Positions 34,301 to 41,461 of a DNA stretch of 64,000 bases are shown piece after piece. How positions within the stretch are numbered: position 1 is the first letter of the stretch; each line of letters opens with the position of its first letter. The notes under the pieces are model-generated. The model was given only the letters and a program-made list of their open reading frames with translations. It did not search any database and was not told the DNA's origin. A program made the translations under genes and the position numbers. Where the stretch lies: the NCBI RefSeq assembly GCF_040545875.1, contig NZ_JBEPMR010000010.1; one strand, written 5' to 3'. This DNA comes from Faecalicatena_A orotica. Lineage in GTDB: Bacteria > Bacillota > Clostridia > Lachnospirales > Lachnospiraceae.

Positions 34301-37129
34301 ACCGATATATAATTCACCCTTTACCAGATTAGGATTCGCCTCAAGAGATTCTCTGCAGAGCTGCACGGAACGGTTTACCCCGGCATATCCGCCCACGAAA
34401 TTATTTCCCTTTATGAAACCGCCAGCCAGCATATAGTTTGTTACTACTGCATCTGTGTCGTTATATCCTATGATTCCTCCCACATAATTCTGCCCTGCCA
34501 CGATACTTACGACCGGGATACTGTTTACTCCACTGATTGTTCCGTTGTTATAACCTGCCACGCCTCCGGCATAGTCCCCATTCGCGGCAATATCATAAGC
34601 ATTTTCCATTGCACTCGCGCCTGACAGGCTGCCTGCATCTGAGGATGTACGGCAGTCCAGAATACTACCGGCATTATACCCGGTAATACCTCCTGCATAT
34701 TTTTCTGCTGCAACTACAATTCCTGTATTTTCCCAATTACTTATATTAGAAGGAACATGCTGCTTTGCCGGGACAATCTCATCAATTGTACCTTCTCCCT
34801 GCAGATACTTCTGTATATCCCCTTCCAAAGTGGCGTTTGCCCCTACAATACCGCCAACATATCCCTTACCCATTACATAAGTGCGGCTGACTGCGCCATC
34901 CCCGTCAAGACCGGACGCCGTGCCTGCTGTCGTCGTATTGATTCCGGCTATGCCGCCCACATAGTAGCGTCCTGTCACATACCCTTTTGCTGTCCCGGCA
35001 CCTGTACTGCATCCGGTAATCGCTGCGTTTTCGTTGAGTCCTATAATACCGCCCACAAAATCTCCGGTCCATGTATCCGCTTCTGCCATTTCTTCAATTT
35101 CCGCCATCTTTTCGCCAGATGGTATTGGGTTACTTGTGCAGTCTTTGATCATAGTCAGCTTGTTATAGCCTGCAATCCCGCCTATACAGGAGCCGCTTCC
35201 TTCTACATATCCTGTGTTTTTGCAGTCCTGAATAAGAAGTGTTCTCTCTGCGTTTAAAACCCTGTACCGCCCGTACATATATCCAGTAATTCCGCCCACA
35301 TAGGACTGCCCGGACACACTGGCTCCATTTTTCAGGTTTTCATATATTCTTTCAGTGCCTACTAAGCTGACTTCCTCTCCATTTGCAGTCTGTTTTTTGC
35401 CGGTGATATCGCTTCCGGCTATACCACCCACATAATCTTTACCCTTAACGACACCTGTAGTCGTAATATCCCGTAAAACGCCCTTGTTTAGTCCACATAT
35501 GGTACCGACGTAGTCTTTACCCTCTGCCTGAACCTTCTTTAGGGATACATATTCGACCGTCCCCGCATTATTGCGGAAAATTCCCAATGGTTTTGATTCG
35601 GCCTTTGAAGACACAGGCACTTCATACAGAAGCATATTCTGAATCTGGTAAACCTTGCCGCTTTTCTCATCTTTCGCTGTGTACTTACAATCCTCACCGA
35701 ATTCTTCAATTGGAGGAAATGCCTTCTCTTTTCCTTCTTTCTCAGCACTTACGATTTTCCCCTTATTGAAAACCGATTTCCGGCTGATTATGCCATTTTC
35801 CCCGTCCCAGCTGAAGTCTGCCTTTTGCAGGAATATAGTTTCATTTACCCTGTCCTTGTCATTTTTATTTGTTTCTGCAAAACGGATGTTGCTTAAATGT
35901 CTTGCATTCTTAACTCCATAAGTTACCGTCTTGCCATCGTCCGTGGTTTTTGTATCTGCAAACAGGGCATTTTCTGTATTCGTCTGTTTCCATGCGCTGG
36001 ACTTATAAAAAGAACCGCCTGCCTGAACTCTGGCATACAGATTCACCCCTTCCAGACCAAGCCTTTTAATACTGTATGTATCTCCATAATCGGCATCTTT
36101 CTTTTCCGACAGCGATGCGGCTTCCAGATCGACTGCATCCAGTACAAGATACATCACACTGTTCTCAGAGGCATACGCACGAAAACGCACATCCTTTAAA
36201 ACAGCCTTTGTCTTTCCGTCTTCTTCATAGAGCGTCACATTGCACTGGATATACAGCTCATCTTCACCCACGTTGGATGCATTCTGCCTTTTCACGATGT
36301 TTTTCGCATCGGGAATATTATTCACTTCCAGTGATGCGGCCATTTTCTTCGTATCTGCATTATATAACTGGATCTTATACTTGAGCTGGTTCGTCATATA
36401 TTTGTATTTTGAAGTCAGACTCCATTTCACATATAATGTATCGCCATTTACCAGTTCTGCGTTGCTTAACGCTGTCTTTTTCAATGAACTTGGCGCCCGG
36501 TCGGATACATCATCCAGCCCATAGTACCCCAACAGCATCTTCTTCCGCGCCTCCACAGAACGATCACTGATATCATTGGATGTGCCTTTTCCCGGCGCCT
36601 GGCCTGCCATGCCATAATAGAAGGAATCCGCCTTGTCGTTATAGCAGACTCCGAGAATAATCCCATCGATCGGGTCAAATTCTACGCAAAAAACGGCATC
36701 TAAAATTGTGGCATCATAGACGTAATCGTCTATCATGTCATACACAATTTTATATGCACTCTCTTCTCCTTCTGCAGTCTGCGGAGCCTCCGGCCCCAGA
36801 AACAGATAGTAAGCCCTGCCGGTCCCGAAACCGGACGCTCCGTTTTCTATCATATTTTCGGAAAACTGATTGACTTTATATTCACTTTTTTCCATCAGCT
36901 CTGCGAGCGCATCCAGCTGCCCGCCCGCCTTCGCCCTTGTGAATGCCGATTGCGCCGCTGTATAAATGGTCTGGGCATATTCGTTATTTTTCTTGAATGT
37001 GGCATATCTCTGGTAGGCAATCACCCCTCCTATGACTACACCTGCCAGTATCGCTGTTATGATGAGTGTCACAATCATCTCTACCAGTGTAAAACCTTTT
37101 GTATTGTTCTTTATTTTCACGTGATCCAT
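28376..37129 (-). CDS. Giant modular prepilin-adhesin (2917 residues)
   Basis: A class III prepilin signal (cleavage after Gly12, mature 'FTLVEMIVTLIITAILAGVV', Glu at +5) is joined to a very long ectodomain. After the pilin helix and a pilin-like part ('NNEYAQTIYTAAQSAFTRA'), residues ~60-530 are mixed beta domains. Residues ~535-1870 hold about 40 imperfect repeats of 20-40 residues centred on a Gly-Gly-Ile-Ala-Gly-Tyr-Asn-type core (for example 'GGIAGYN', 'GGITGLN', 'GGIVGRN'), the GLUG-like pattern of right-handed beta-helix adhesins. Residues ~1975-2917 look like several fibronectin-type or similar beta-sandwich domains. No sortase or wall motif exists, so retention must be through the pilus. 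Normal pilins have 120-200 residues. It heads the minor pilin operon. A pilus-tip adhesin is the best inference; a wall-spanning or secreted role is possible. Confidence 0.87.
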   Translation of the reverse strand: MDHVKIKNNTKGFTLVEMIVTLIITAILAGVVIGGVIAYQRYATFKKNNEYAQTIYTAAQSAFTRAKAGGQLDALAELMEKSEYKVNQFSENMIENGASGFGTGRAYYLFLGPEAPQTAEGEESAYKIVYDMIDDYVYDATILDAVFCVEFDPIDGIILGVCYNDKADSFYYGMAGQAPGKGTSNDISDRSVEARKKMLLGYYGLDDVSDRAPSSLKKTALSNAELVNGDTLYVKWSLTSKYKYMTNQLKYKIQLYNADTKKMAASLEVNNIPDAKNIVKRQNASNVGEDELYIQCNVTLYEEDGKTKAVLKDVRFRAYASENSVMYLVLDAVDLEAASLSEKKDADYGDTYSIKRLGLEGVNLYARVQAGGSFYKSSAWKQTNTENALFADTKTTDDGKTVTYGVKNARHLSNIRFAETNKNDKDRVNETIFLQKADFSWDGENGIISRKSVFNKGKIVSAEKEGKEKAFPPIEEFGEDCKYTAKDEKSGKVYQIQNMLLYEVPVSSKAESKPLGIFRNNAGTVEYVSLKKVQAEGKDYVGTICGLNKGVLRDITTTGVVKGKDYVGGIAGSDITGKKQTANGEEVSLVGTERIYENLKNGASVSGQSYVGGITGYMYGRYRVLNAERTLLIQDCKNTGYVEGSGSCIGGIAGYNKLTMIKDCTSNPIPSGEKMAEIEEMAEADTWTGDFVGGIIGLNENAAITGCSTGAGTAKGYVTGRYYVGGIAGINTTTAGTASGLDGDGAVSRTYVMGKGYVGGIVGANATLEGDIQKYLQGEGTIDEIVPAKQHVPSNISNWENTGIVVAAEKYAGGITGYNAGSILDCRTSSDAGSLSGASAMENAYDIAANGDYAGGVAGYNNGTISGVNSIPVVSIVAGQNYVGGIIGYNDTDAVVTNYMLAGGFIKGNNFVGGYAGVNRSVQLCRESLEANPNLVKGELYIGGILGGNLSALQNLYVNMLCNTDNFLGGVTGTAFVGGFVGYNRNMVDGNDGGDLADMAKIYYSEEESSDPCACADYNLLYEKVKSYDDIASAGELFIGSDKIITVNRLGSITGQIHVGGILGYNASGSALYIVDAVNKTPVTAESVIQEDGKAYSYAGGITGLVTEKTWIMRCSNDSSARISSEGTYLGGIAERCKGAVNECTVSAVGSSDRDYVGGIVGRNDTEGSLASNVILNTVTGHDYVGGMAAENFGTIRGKNNSQYNFAVQASGNYAGGVAGWNHKGAVIQEHIFDSGYRLESEGNYAGGLIGLNEGDLNNCSIKSSAMVRGDQYVGGLVGSQQGGVITESVNRASVTAAQGYSGGIAGEIINDSLVDSCTNTGDIRAERSGDAGGITAILEQGARINTTKSTGNVISSNGNAAGIAALNYGEITAASASGTITALNDVGGIAAINDHIIKESDVSQLTYTSVSGSSNSRIGGITALNTENGMIENCTVGKGGKVAISAKVPGGYYGGLAGINRGTVAGSNAGDGYTKVSADINADTSDSAISAYMGGITGLNEGTISFYSYSGTITGDGGSVYGYGGIAGSNENSITDCMAEGVKITTNGAANDPVSAGGIAGQNGLDARISHCNFKSGEIKAKVYGHVGGMAGTNQGTVSENKCMGGTVSLTISQGNIGGLVGVNESSALVAESSTGGKGKDGNEWNVSATSHATDNAIGGIIGYNHSSKSLDKLVNYADVNKDISGNNISGIGGLVGRQENQLSDSWVMKECVNYGDIKGPIAVGGMIGRWKYKGGTILNCENYGRISARQSRVGGMVGDCYAIDSGQTLDMIQCKNQGVLAGTEDIGGMIGMATAVPSVEIYMNFYQCVNIGVIQASSETGAGGIAGNLANTKAEYNIIQCRNYGLSEKKMSGIVGATSAENTVIKDCFGVADCSAPVTKASVKSVNSSYYFDNSLIGVLGDKGSRLYVKKEGDVYTAYNAKSGNVLTGLRADPTSSVYNDKTDTGVKRLELYNTIDSQLLAYYEQKYGNAKLNNPTNVNRTDEGGSYQLSWNKDASAYYYEVKAELFDSGESTNPVTQVYQVYGANSYNISIEDDWDGKYLQLSVRAVSGKEEYNSDWVLYKKNGESKLPVAPFLATPQVHMALELESAQKGGYRFVLENKDDYPQEVQKNIVIHTTVGGIDYTFTAEQGESDTLYNKDLGANTIVINYAEYIHEDGKYSNSIKYSRQTWPMSYTELNNKETAEITFSNFSGSLTGSVAYDLKAKEKNGTQVIYRAEMLAYDADLNMQVAVSSAVARLTEGLSVIQLTNLPDEIQEPGTNVTVRCYPWRSQNNVAFYADKVAGNLTAEEVRNMKAIYDTSGNLKGGYVIERTEDGKYEVIYSPLVAYGFTKQVKSSELTVPNKKKPDRQPAPVLSGSYKEEEGIYTFSWDEGSSGGSYNVLVIGIPFGSNKEVQLKTEDTTKHSIEMDGSTWNYSEIKVSVTRLGTKDGDKITKFSNRSMKSYQMTLRLSKITQPSVELEKDEHGETNKNELRYSVAWRGYQDENMLKDLDTYVIYAKDVTEGKAEENKVKTAEWKSSDTSAVIDLEAFAGCTVEIYVNGLVKADAEHYRNSFDGISYSFDVPTRKAGPSENIISLDKSASDILDSAAFEDEGVRILAADPDRTGAGKYEIRLALYEKSGQQEETAALGDFVMNGSLKDSSFNLNRDSGLLKEYAGYYLGVKVRTISDNEISSKWSAEKRFPLPKMRLDAVQLTEEQTLRKCSQKVTMVGGMVDDTEISVEQNALTWSDIEFVEGYSILTSTKDGKNYDLRLVKGDDNPFTLSKKRIDDKTGKEYWEEQDLISAESEQTENGTVKTTYSFVFGYEHDIVNQSVMKYETKVKGFVEFIQYTKDAESWYTFQIILPDITTEGGFNEVAGDYENDPYAYLFTSEVTITALTNDTQRYTDANQMKWQRKQNEETGNWETKIEEQKPED

Positions 37130-37185
37130 ATGTACTCCCTCTTATTTCCCACGACGATCTTTCCCCCGCTTACTTACTTGTTATT

Positions 37186-37214
37186 ATCATACCCCGTTAC
37201 CCCATTAAAAGCAA
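37186..37214 (-). promoter_or_regulatory. Promoter of the giant prepilin / minor pilin operon
   Basis: Minus-strand TTGCTT (37209-37214) and TATGAT (37186-37191) with 17-bp spacing, followed by AT. The 5' leader is about 50 nt and shows no riboswitch-like structure. Confidence 0.65.
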
Positions 37215-37222
37215 CAAAAAAA

Positions 37223-37284
37223 GACGTGCAGACCGCGTTTTCGGGCTGTTTTTGTATTCAGCCATCACTCGCATATCACACGCC
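37223..37284 (-). terminator. Terminator of the MBL-hydrolase gene
   Basis: GACGTGC (37223-37229) pairs with the segment ending at 37284 (CACGCC), enclosing an inner GGCTG / CAGCC stem. On the minus strand it is followed by a run of seven U; on the plus strand also by five T, so it may work both ways. Confidence 0.55.
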
Positions 37285-37310
37285 TTTTTATTACATTTCA
37301 ATGGTATAAC

Positions 37311-38141
37311 TTATTGTATATTTCTTATATTCCCAACCATCTGCACTTCAAACACATCCCCATCGTCCGGCACATACAGATTCCCCCTGTAATACTCTTG
37401 CCCTTCCTTCGTATACAGTTTCTTCCGCTCTGCCAGATGTGTTTCTTCGGTATGGTAAAGGATCAGGTTCGGGACTTTCAGCTCCTCCGCCAATTGGCAC
37501 GCTTCTTTCACCGTGCTGTGGTGCTTTTCATAAGGCTTAAATTTATCCGCCTCACCAAACAGGCAGAAAGCCTCATGCATGAGCCAGTCGCTGCCTTTTA
37601 CATACTCCTCTTCACACGGATTATACGGCTCATCCCCGCAGCAGGAAAGTTTGACACCTTCTTTTGTTGTCAGGGTAAAACCAAACTGCTTTGCCTTTGT
37701 TGAGCCGATATCAAAGAAAGTCACATCACAGTCCAGAATCTTCTTCGTATCCCCGCTCTCAAGGGGGATCAACTGAATCCGCTCCCCGATATGCTTTGTC
37801 ACCTTTTTCTGGATGGTCAGTCCTGTAATTGTCGTGATGACTGGCACAAGGTCACTATGGCAGTAAATCCGTACATCCCCCTCGTATTTTCCCTGATTCA
37901 TTTTCTGCCCGATCATACGGATGAGCCAGATCAGCCCCAGCAGATGGTCGATATGTTCATGGGTAATAAAAATATCATGGATATCCTGAAGCGGCACGTC
38001 TACCTTGTCCAGAATCCCCAGTATCTGGTTTCCTCCTCCTGCATCTACCAGAAAATGTCTGTCCCCGTCAGACAAAACGAAGCAGGTATTATAGCATTTT
38101 GTTACTGTGGCATTTCCGGTGCCTAAAATTGTCAGTTTCAT
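37311..38141 (-). CDS. MBL-fold metallo-hydrolase (RNase Z-like)
   Basis: A 276-residue metallo-beta-lactamase-fold protein. The family metal motif is 'ITHEHIDHLLG' (H-x-H-x-D-H), the N-terminus 'MKLTILGTGNATVTKCYNTC' is typical of RNase Z-like hydrolases, and 'SCCGDEPYNP', 'DWLMHEAFC' and 'KHHSTVKEACQLAE' give the later metal ligands. Such proteins act on RNA, cyclic nucleotides or phosphonate-type esters; the flexible arm of true tRNase Z is not seen, so the substrate is open. It lies between the pilus operon promoter and the reductase gene, 46 nt downstream of the latter, probably co-transcribed with it. Confidence 0.82.
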   Translation of the reverse strand: MKLTILGTGNATVTKCYNTCFVLSDGDRHFLVDAGGGNQILGILDKVDVPLQDIHDIFITHEHIDHLLGLIWLIRMIGQKMNQGKYEGDVRIYCHSDLVPVITTITGLTIQKKVTKHIGERIQLIPLESGDTKKILDCDVTFFDIGSTKAKQFGFTLTTKEGVKLSCCGDEPYNPCEEEYVKGSDWLMHEAFCLFGEADKFKPYEKHHSTVKEACQLAEELKVPNLILYHTEETHLAERKKLYTKEGQEYYRGNLYVPDDGDVFEVQMVGNIRNIQ

Positions 38142-38187
38142 GTCTTCCTCCTGATGCTTTGTTTCCGTCCTTCTAAGCTGCTTTCCT

Positions 38188-39048
38188 TTATTCGTAGTAT
38201 TTCATCAGTGCCTGTGTCCCGAGTTCCCCATAGCCCTCTGCCTCCAGTTCCTCACAGTTGGCAAGCACCTGGCTTAACACATCAAGACTCAGTTCACTCA
38301 TATTCGCCTCAATCAGCGCCAGCTTCATGTCCTTGATAAAGTGTTTCATGAAGAATCCCGGCTCGTAGTCCCCTTCCAGAATCTTTGGTCCGAACGTATC
38401 CAGCTGTTTACTTCCGGCCGCACCCGTCGCAACCGACTTCAAAACGGTATCCAGATCCAGACCTTTTGCCTTCGCGTAAGTAAGGGCCTCGCATACCCCG
38501 GAAAGTGTTCCCGCTATCATGATCTGGTTGGCCAATTTGCAGTGCTGGCCGCAGCCTGCTTTTCCCTGATAATTGATGTTCTTCCCCATTGCCTCAAACA
38601 GTGGCATACATGCTTCGTAGTCTTCCTGATCTCCCCCTACAAGAATTGAGAGTGTCCCGTTTTTGGCGCCTGTGTCACCGCCCGTAACCGGAGCGTCCAG
38701 CACGTGGAATCCCTTTTTCTTCCCTTCTGCATAAATCTTCTCCGCAATCTGCGGGCTGGTCGTTGTCATGTCTATCAGATAAGTCCCCGCCTCTGCACTG
38801 TCCAGAATATTTCCTTCGTCAAAATAAACTTCCTCTACATCTTTCGGGAAACCAACGATCGTGATGACCGCTTCACAGCCTGACACACAGCTCTTGATGC
38901 TGTCATGGAAAAATGCGCCTTCCGCGATCACATCTTCCACCTTTGTCTTATTCCTTGCATAGATGTGGAGTTCAAATCCTGCCTTCATCAGGTTGCGCAC
39001 CATTGATTTTCCCATAATACCGACACCGATAAATCCAATTTTTTTCAT
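38188..39048 (-). CDS. NAD(P)-dependent 2-hydroxy-3-oxopropionate / 3-hydroxyisobutyrate-type reductase
   Basis: A 286-residue beta-hydroxyacid dehydrogenase. The Rossmann motif is 'IGFIGVGIMGKSMVRNLM', the substrate motif 'DAPVTGGDTGAKNGTLSI', and the catalytic Lys lies in 'GCGQHCKLANQ'. Family members include tartronate semialdehyde reductase (GarR), which makes D-glycerate. The nearby CdaR-type regulator and glycerate kinase genes support that role: tartronate semialdehyde to glycerate to phosphoglycerate. It is encoded on the other strand from the kinase, so co-regulation is not shown. 3-Hydroxyisobutyrate dehydrogenase is the alternative. Confidence 0.85.
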   Translation of the reverse strand: MKKIGFIGVGIMGKSMVRNLMKAGFELHIYARNKTKVEDVIAEGAFFHDSIKSCVSGCEAVITIVGFPKDVEEVYFDEGNILDSAEAGTYLIDMTTTSPQIAEKIYAEGKKKGFHVLDAPVTGGDTGAKNGTLSILVGGDQEDYEACMPLFEAMGKNINYQGKAGCGQHCKLANQIMIAGTLSGVCEALTYAKAKGLDLDTVLKSVATGAAGSKQLDTFGPKILEGDYEPGFFMKHFIKDMKLALIEANMSELSLDVLSQVLANCEELEAEGYGELGTQALMKYYE

Positions 39049-39077
39049 TTTATTCTTTCTCCTTATCTTTTTTATAT

Positions 39078-40094
39078 TTAAGCCATAAGCTGCATGACCA
39101 TCTGTATCAGCCAGAAGGCAGTAAACAACAGCATCCCGGCATTGAGTGCCACAACCGCAAACCGCCTTCCCTGCGGAATCATCTTTTCTCCCGGCAGCAG
39201 CCGGAAACTTTTCCTGTAGGCAATTAGAAGTGTAATTCCCGCAGCGGCAGTCCCAATCACAGCCAGACTGTATAACGTTATAAGCACGATACCCGGCATC
39301 AGTTCCCTGATTTTTGCCATCCCCTCAGCCACATTTGTCTGAAGCAGGCTCGTAGTCCCCGGAAGCTCACTGAAACGTGATGCATTCAGAATCCAGACTG
39401 AGACAACACTCCCCACAAAGTTCACCGCCATATGGAGGATGACCGTATATCTGAGCCGGCCGGTTTTTACATAGATAAAAGCCAGAAACAGGCCTAAGAA
39501 GAATGCATATGCAAACTGGTTCAGGTTTCCGTGGAACAGCCCGAACATGATTCCTGAAAGTACCACCGCCGTGCCTTCTCCATACACCACCGCACGGTCT
39601 ATAATCAGTTTCCTGAAAATGACCTCTTCATACACCGGGGCACATAGAACTGTAAGGAAAAACACCGCCCACTGCGCGTTCCCCGCCACCATTGAAGCCA
39701 CTTCGTTTGTGACCGCCGAACCCGTGAATAATCCGATGAGCATCGTCAGGAAATTCCCCGCCAGATTGCCTGCGTACATGATCCCATAACACATGATTGC
39801 AGCCATAATTAACTTTCCCACTGACATCTTATGCACGGCAATCTTTTTCTCTGTTTTCATGCGGCTGACCAGAAAAATCAGCATCGGCATTCCCAGTATA
39901 TACATCGACAGCATTGGCAGCATCATGAAAAGGGTATTATTCTGCAGTAGTTCAGGCTTCATATAGTGGACCATACCGATGGTCAGGTCCTGCACAATCC
40001 ATATAATGACCGATCCTGCCAGATACAAAAATCCGATTGTTGAAAAAAAGCGTTTTCCTTCCTTTACTGTATCTATCCCCAAATGTTCCTGCAT
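39078..40094 (-). CDS. CPBP family intramembrane glutamic metalloprotease
   Basis: A 338-residue membrane protein with about eight hydrophobic segments and the three CPBP motifs: 'YEEVIFRKLIIDR' (the Glu-Glu-x3-Arg motif), 'FGLFHGNLNQ' and 'LHMAVNFVG'. Homologues cleave CAAX-type prenyl proteins or serve in bacteriocin self-immunity and membrane signalling in bacteria. The start was set at ATG 40094, which follows AGGAGG; the longer frame runs back into the divergent promoter region. It lies between the reductase gene (29 nt apart, same strand) and the divergent cdaR. The substrate is unknown. Confidence 0.87.
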   Translation of the reverse strand: MQEHLGIDTVKEGKRFFSTIGFLYLAGSVIIWIVQDLTIGMVHYMKPELLQNNTLFMMLPMLSMYILGMPMLIFLVSRMKTEKKIAVHKMSVGKLIMAAIMCYGIMYAGNLAGNFLTMLIGLFTGSAVTNEVASMVAGNAQWAVFFLTVLCAPVYEEVIFRKLIIDRAVVYGEGTAVVLSGIMFGLFHGNLNQFAYAFFLGLFLAFIYVKTGRLRYTVILHMAVNFVGSVVSVWILNASRFSELPGTTSLLQTNVAEGMAKIRELMPGIVLITLYSLAVIGTAAAGITLLIAYRKSFRLLPGEKMIPQGRRFAVVALNAGMLLFTAFWLIQMVMQLMA

Positions 40095-40250
40095 CCGTAT
40101 CCTCCTGCTCACTTTTGCTTTCATTTTGTCTTCTTTATTATAACGTCTCACTGCAAAATTAACAATATACATTCCGTGTTATCGATTTTTATGGATTGTA
40201 GTCCTTTTTTATGGTACGATGACCATATATTTGTTACGGAGGTGATATTC

Positions 40251-41303
40251 ATGGAACTATCCAGACAGCTTGCATCACAGATTGTTAAAGCAGTCTATGA
40301 GGTTGTTGGAAACGACATTAACTTTATCAACGCATCCGGCATTATTATAGGAAGCACGGATTCCAAGCGGATCGGAACTTTCCATGAAGCCGGATGCGAA
40401 GCCATAAGAAGGGGGACCCCCGTCTTTGTCGGTGACAGCCATGATTTCAAGGGTGCCCGAAATGGTATTAACTATCCGATTTTTCTCGAAGGTACCCCGG
40501 TTGCGGTGATCGGGATCACGGGAAATCCGGACGACCTGAAACAATTTGGCTTCCTAATCACCAAGATTACAGAGGTTTTCCTGAAAGAACAGCAGCTGAA
40601 CGAGGAACTTTTGTCTGAAAACCGTTCCATCCATTTCCTCATCACTTCACTGATCTATGACAATGTGCAGAACCAGAAGCAGTTGGATATTCTGTTGGAA
40701 AAATATGAGATAGATTCCTCCAAGGAATATGCGGTGCTGTCCATTAAGATGAAGGATACGACGTTGGAACCTTCGCTGCGTTTCTATTTTTCTGCCATCG
40801 GCTGCCGGCTTTCTGTCTACCTTTACCCGAATGAATGGGTGGTTGTCTTTGACCGTGAGACATGGCAGGGCTTTTCGCCCGATGAATTCGGTTCGAAATA
40901 CAAAGACCGTGTGCACGCCGGCATGGGGCCCTTCGGGCCGCTTTATCAGCTCAGCCAGTCCTACCACAGCGCACAGACTGCCCGCAGACACGCACGGCAA
41001 CTGAATACTGTATTCTGCAGCATTGATGACATTTCCATTGAATTCGTACTGGAGAGCCTGCCGGATCAAATCCAGAAGCTCTATGCCGGACGCATTCTCA
41101 GTTCTCTCAATGATAAGGAATTAAAGATTTTGAACATCTATTTTTCCTGCAATTTATCACTGAAGGATGCTTCGGAAGCACTTTTTATCCACAAAAACAC
41201 GCTCCAGTACCAGCTGGACAGAATTACCGAAAAAACAGGACTGAATCCCCGTCTGTTTCAGGATGCTTTTTTACTACAGTTCGCACTATTCTGTAACCAT
41301 TAG
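40251..41303 (+). CDS. cdaR: CdaR family sugar-diacid / glycerate regulator
   Basis: A 350-residue activator of the CdaR/PucR type. The N-terminal diacid-recognition domain begins 'LSRQLASQIVKAVYEVVGND' and includes 'NYPIFLEGTPVAVIGITG'. The C-terminal helix-turn-helix is 'LKDASEALFIHKNTLQYQLD'. In E. coli CdaR senses glycerate-type compounds and activates garPLRK. Here the next gene is a glycerate kinase, with an inverted pair of 10-bp sites between them (41331-41385), strongly suggesting direct activation. The start was set at ATG 40251 because GGAGGTGAT lies 5 nt upstream; the longer open frame would begin inside the divergent CPBP gene. Confidence 0.9.
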   Translation: MELSRQLASQIVKAVYEVVGNDINFINASGIIIGSTDSKRIGTFHEAGCEAIRRGTPVFVGDSHDFKGARNGINYPIFLEGTPVAVIGITGNPDDLKQFGFLITKITEVFLKEQQLNEELLSENRSIHFLITSLIYDNVQNQKQLDILLEKYEIDSSKEYAVLSIKMKDTTLEPSLRFYFSAIGCRLSVYLYPNEWVVVFDRETWQGFSPDEFGSKYKDRVHAGMGPFGPLYQLSQSYHSAQTARRHARQLNTVFCSIDDISIEFVLESLPDQIQKLYAGRILSSLNDKELKILNIYFSCNLSLKDASEALFIHKNTLQYQLDRITEKTGLNPRLFQDAFLLQFALFCNH

Positions 41304-41330
41304 GATACCAGTTTTTTCCTGGATCGTGTT

Positions 41331-41385
41331 TGGTACAGGTGATAATTTTACGGATAAATACCTATATTTTTTATTACCTGTACCA
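41331..41385 (+). promoter_or_regulatory. Inverted binding sites, probably for CdaR, upstream of glycerate kinase
   Basis: TGGTACAGGT (41331-41340) and ACCTGTACCA (41376-41385) are perfect inverted copies 35 bp apart; the match extends to 14 of 15 positions. A related half-site, TGGTAC, lies in the cdaR leader at 40213-40218. The glycerate kinase -10 (TATACT, 41408-41413) has no good -35, as expected for an activator-dependent promoter. Confidence 0.75.
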
Positions 41386-41461
41386 TACTCATTTATCGCC
41401 CATCTGTTATACTGAATTCAGATAATGTGTTACTGTTCGATTCATCACGGAGGTATTGAAT

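Noticed and set aside
30500..35500. DNA-level tandem repeats or CRISPR-like array in the giant prepilin gene
   Set aside because: The periodicity is at protein level; repeat units vary in length and sequence and show no identical spacers or direct DNA repeats.
37130..37310. Possible cyclic di-GMP riboswitch upstream of the pilin operon
   Set aside because: Clostridial pilus operons are often so controlled, so I looked for the conserved riboswitch core, but only a terminator and a plain promoter with a ~50-nt leader are present.
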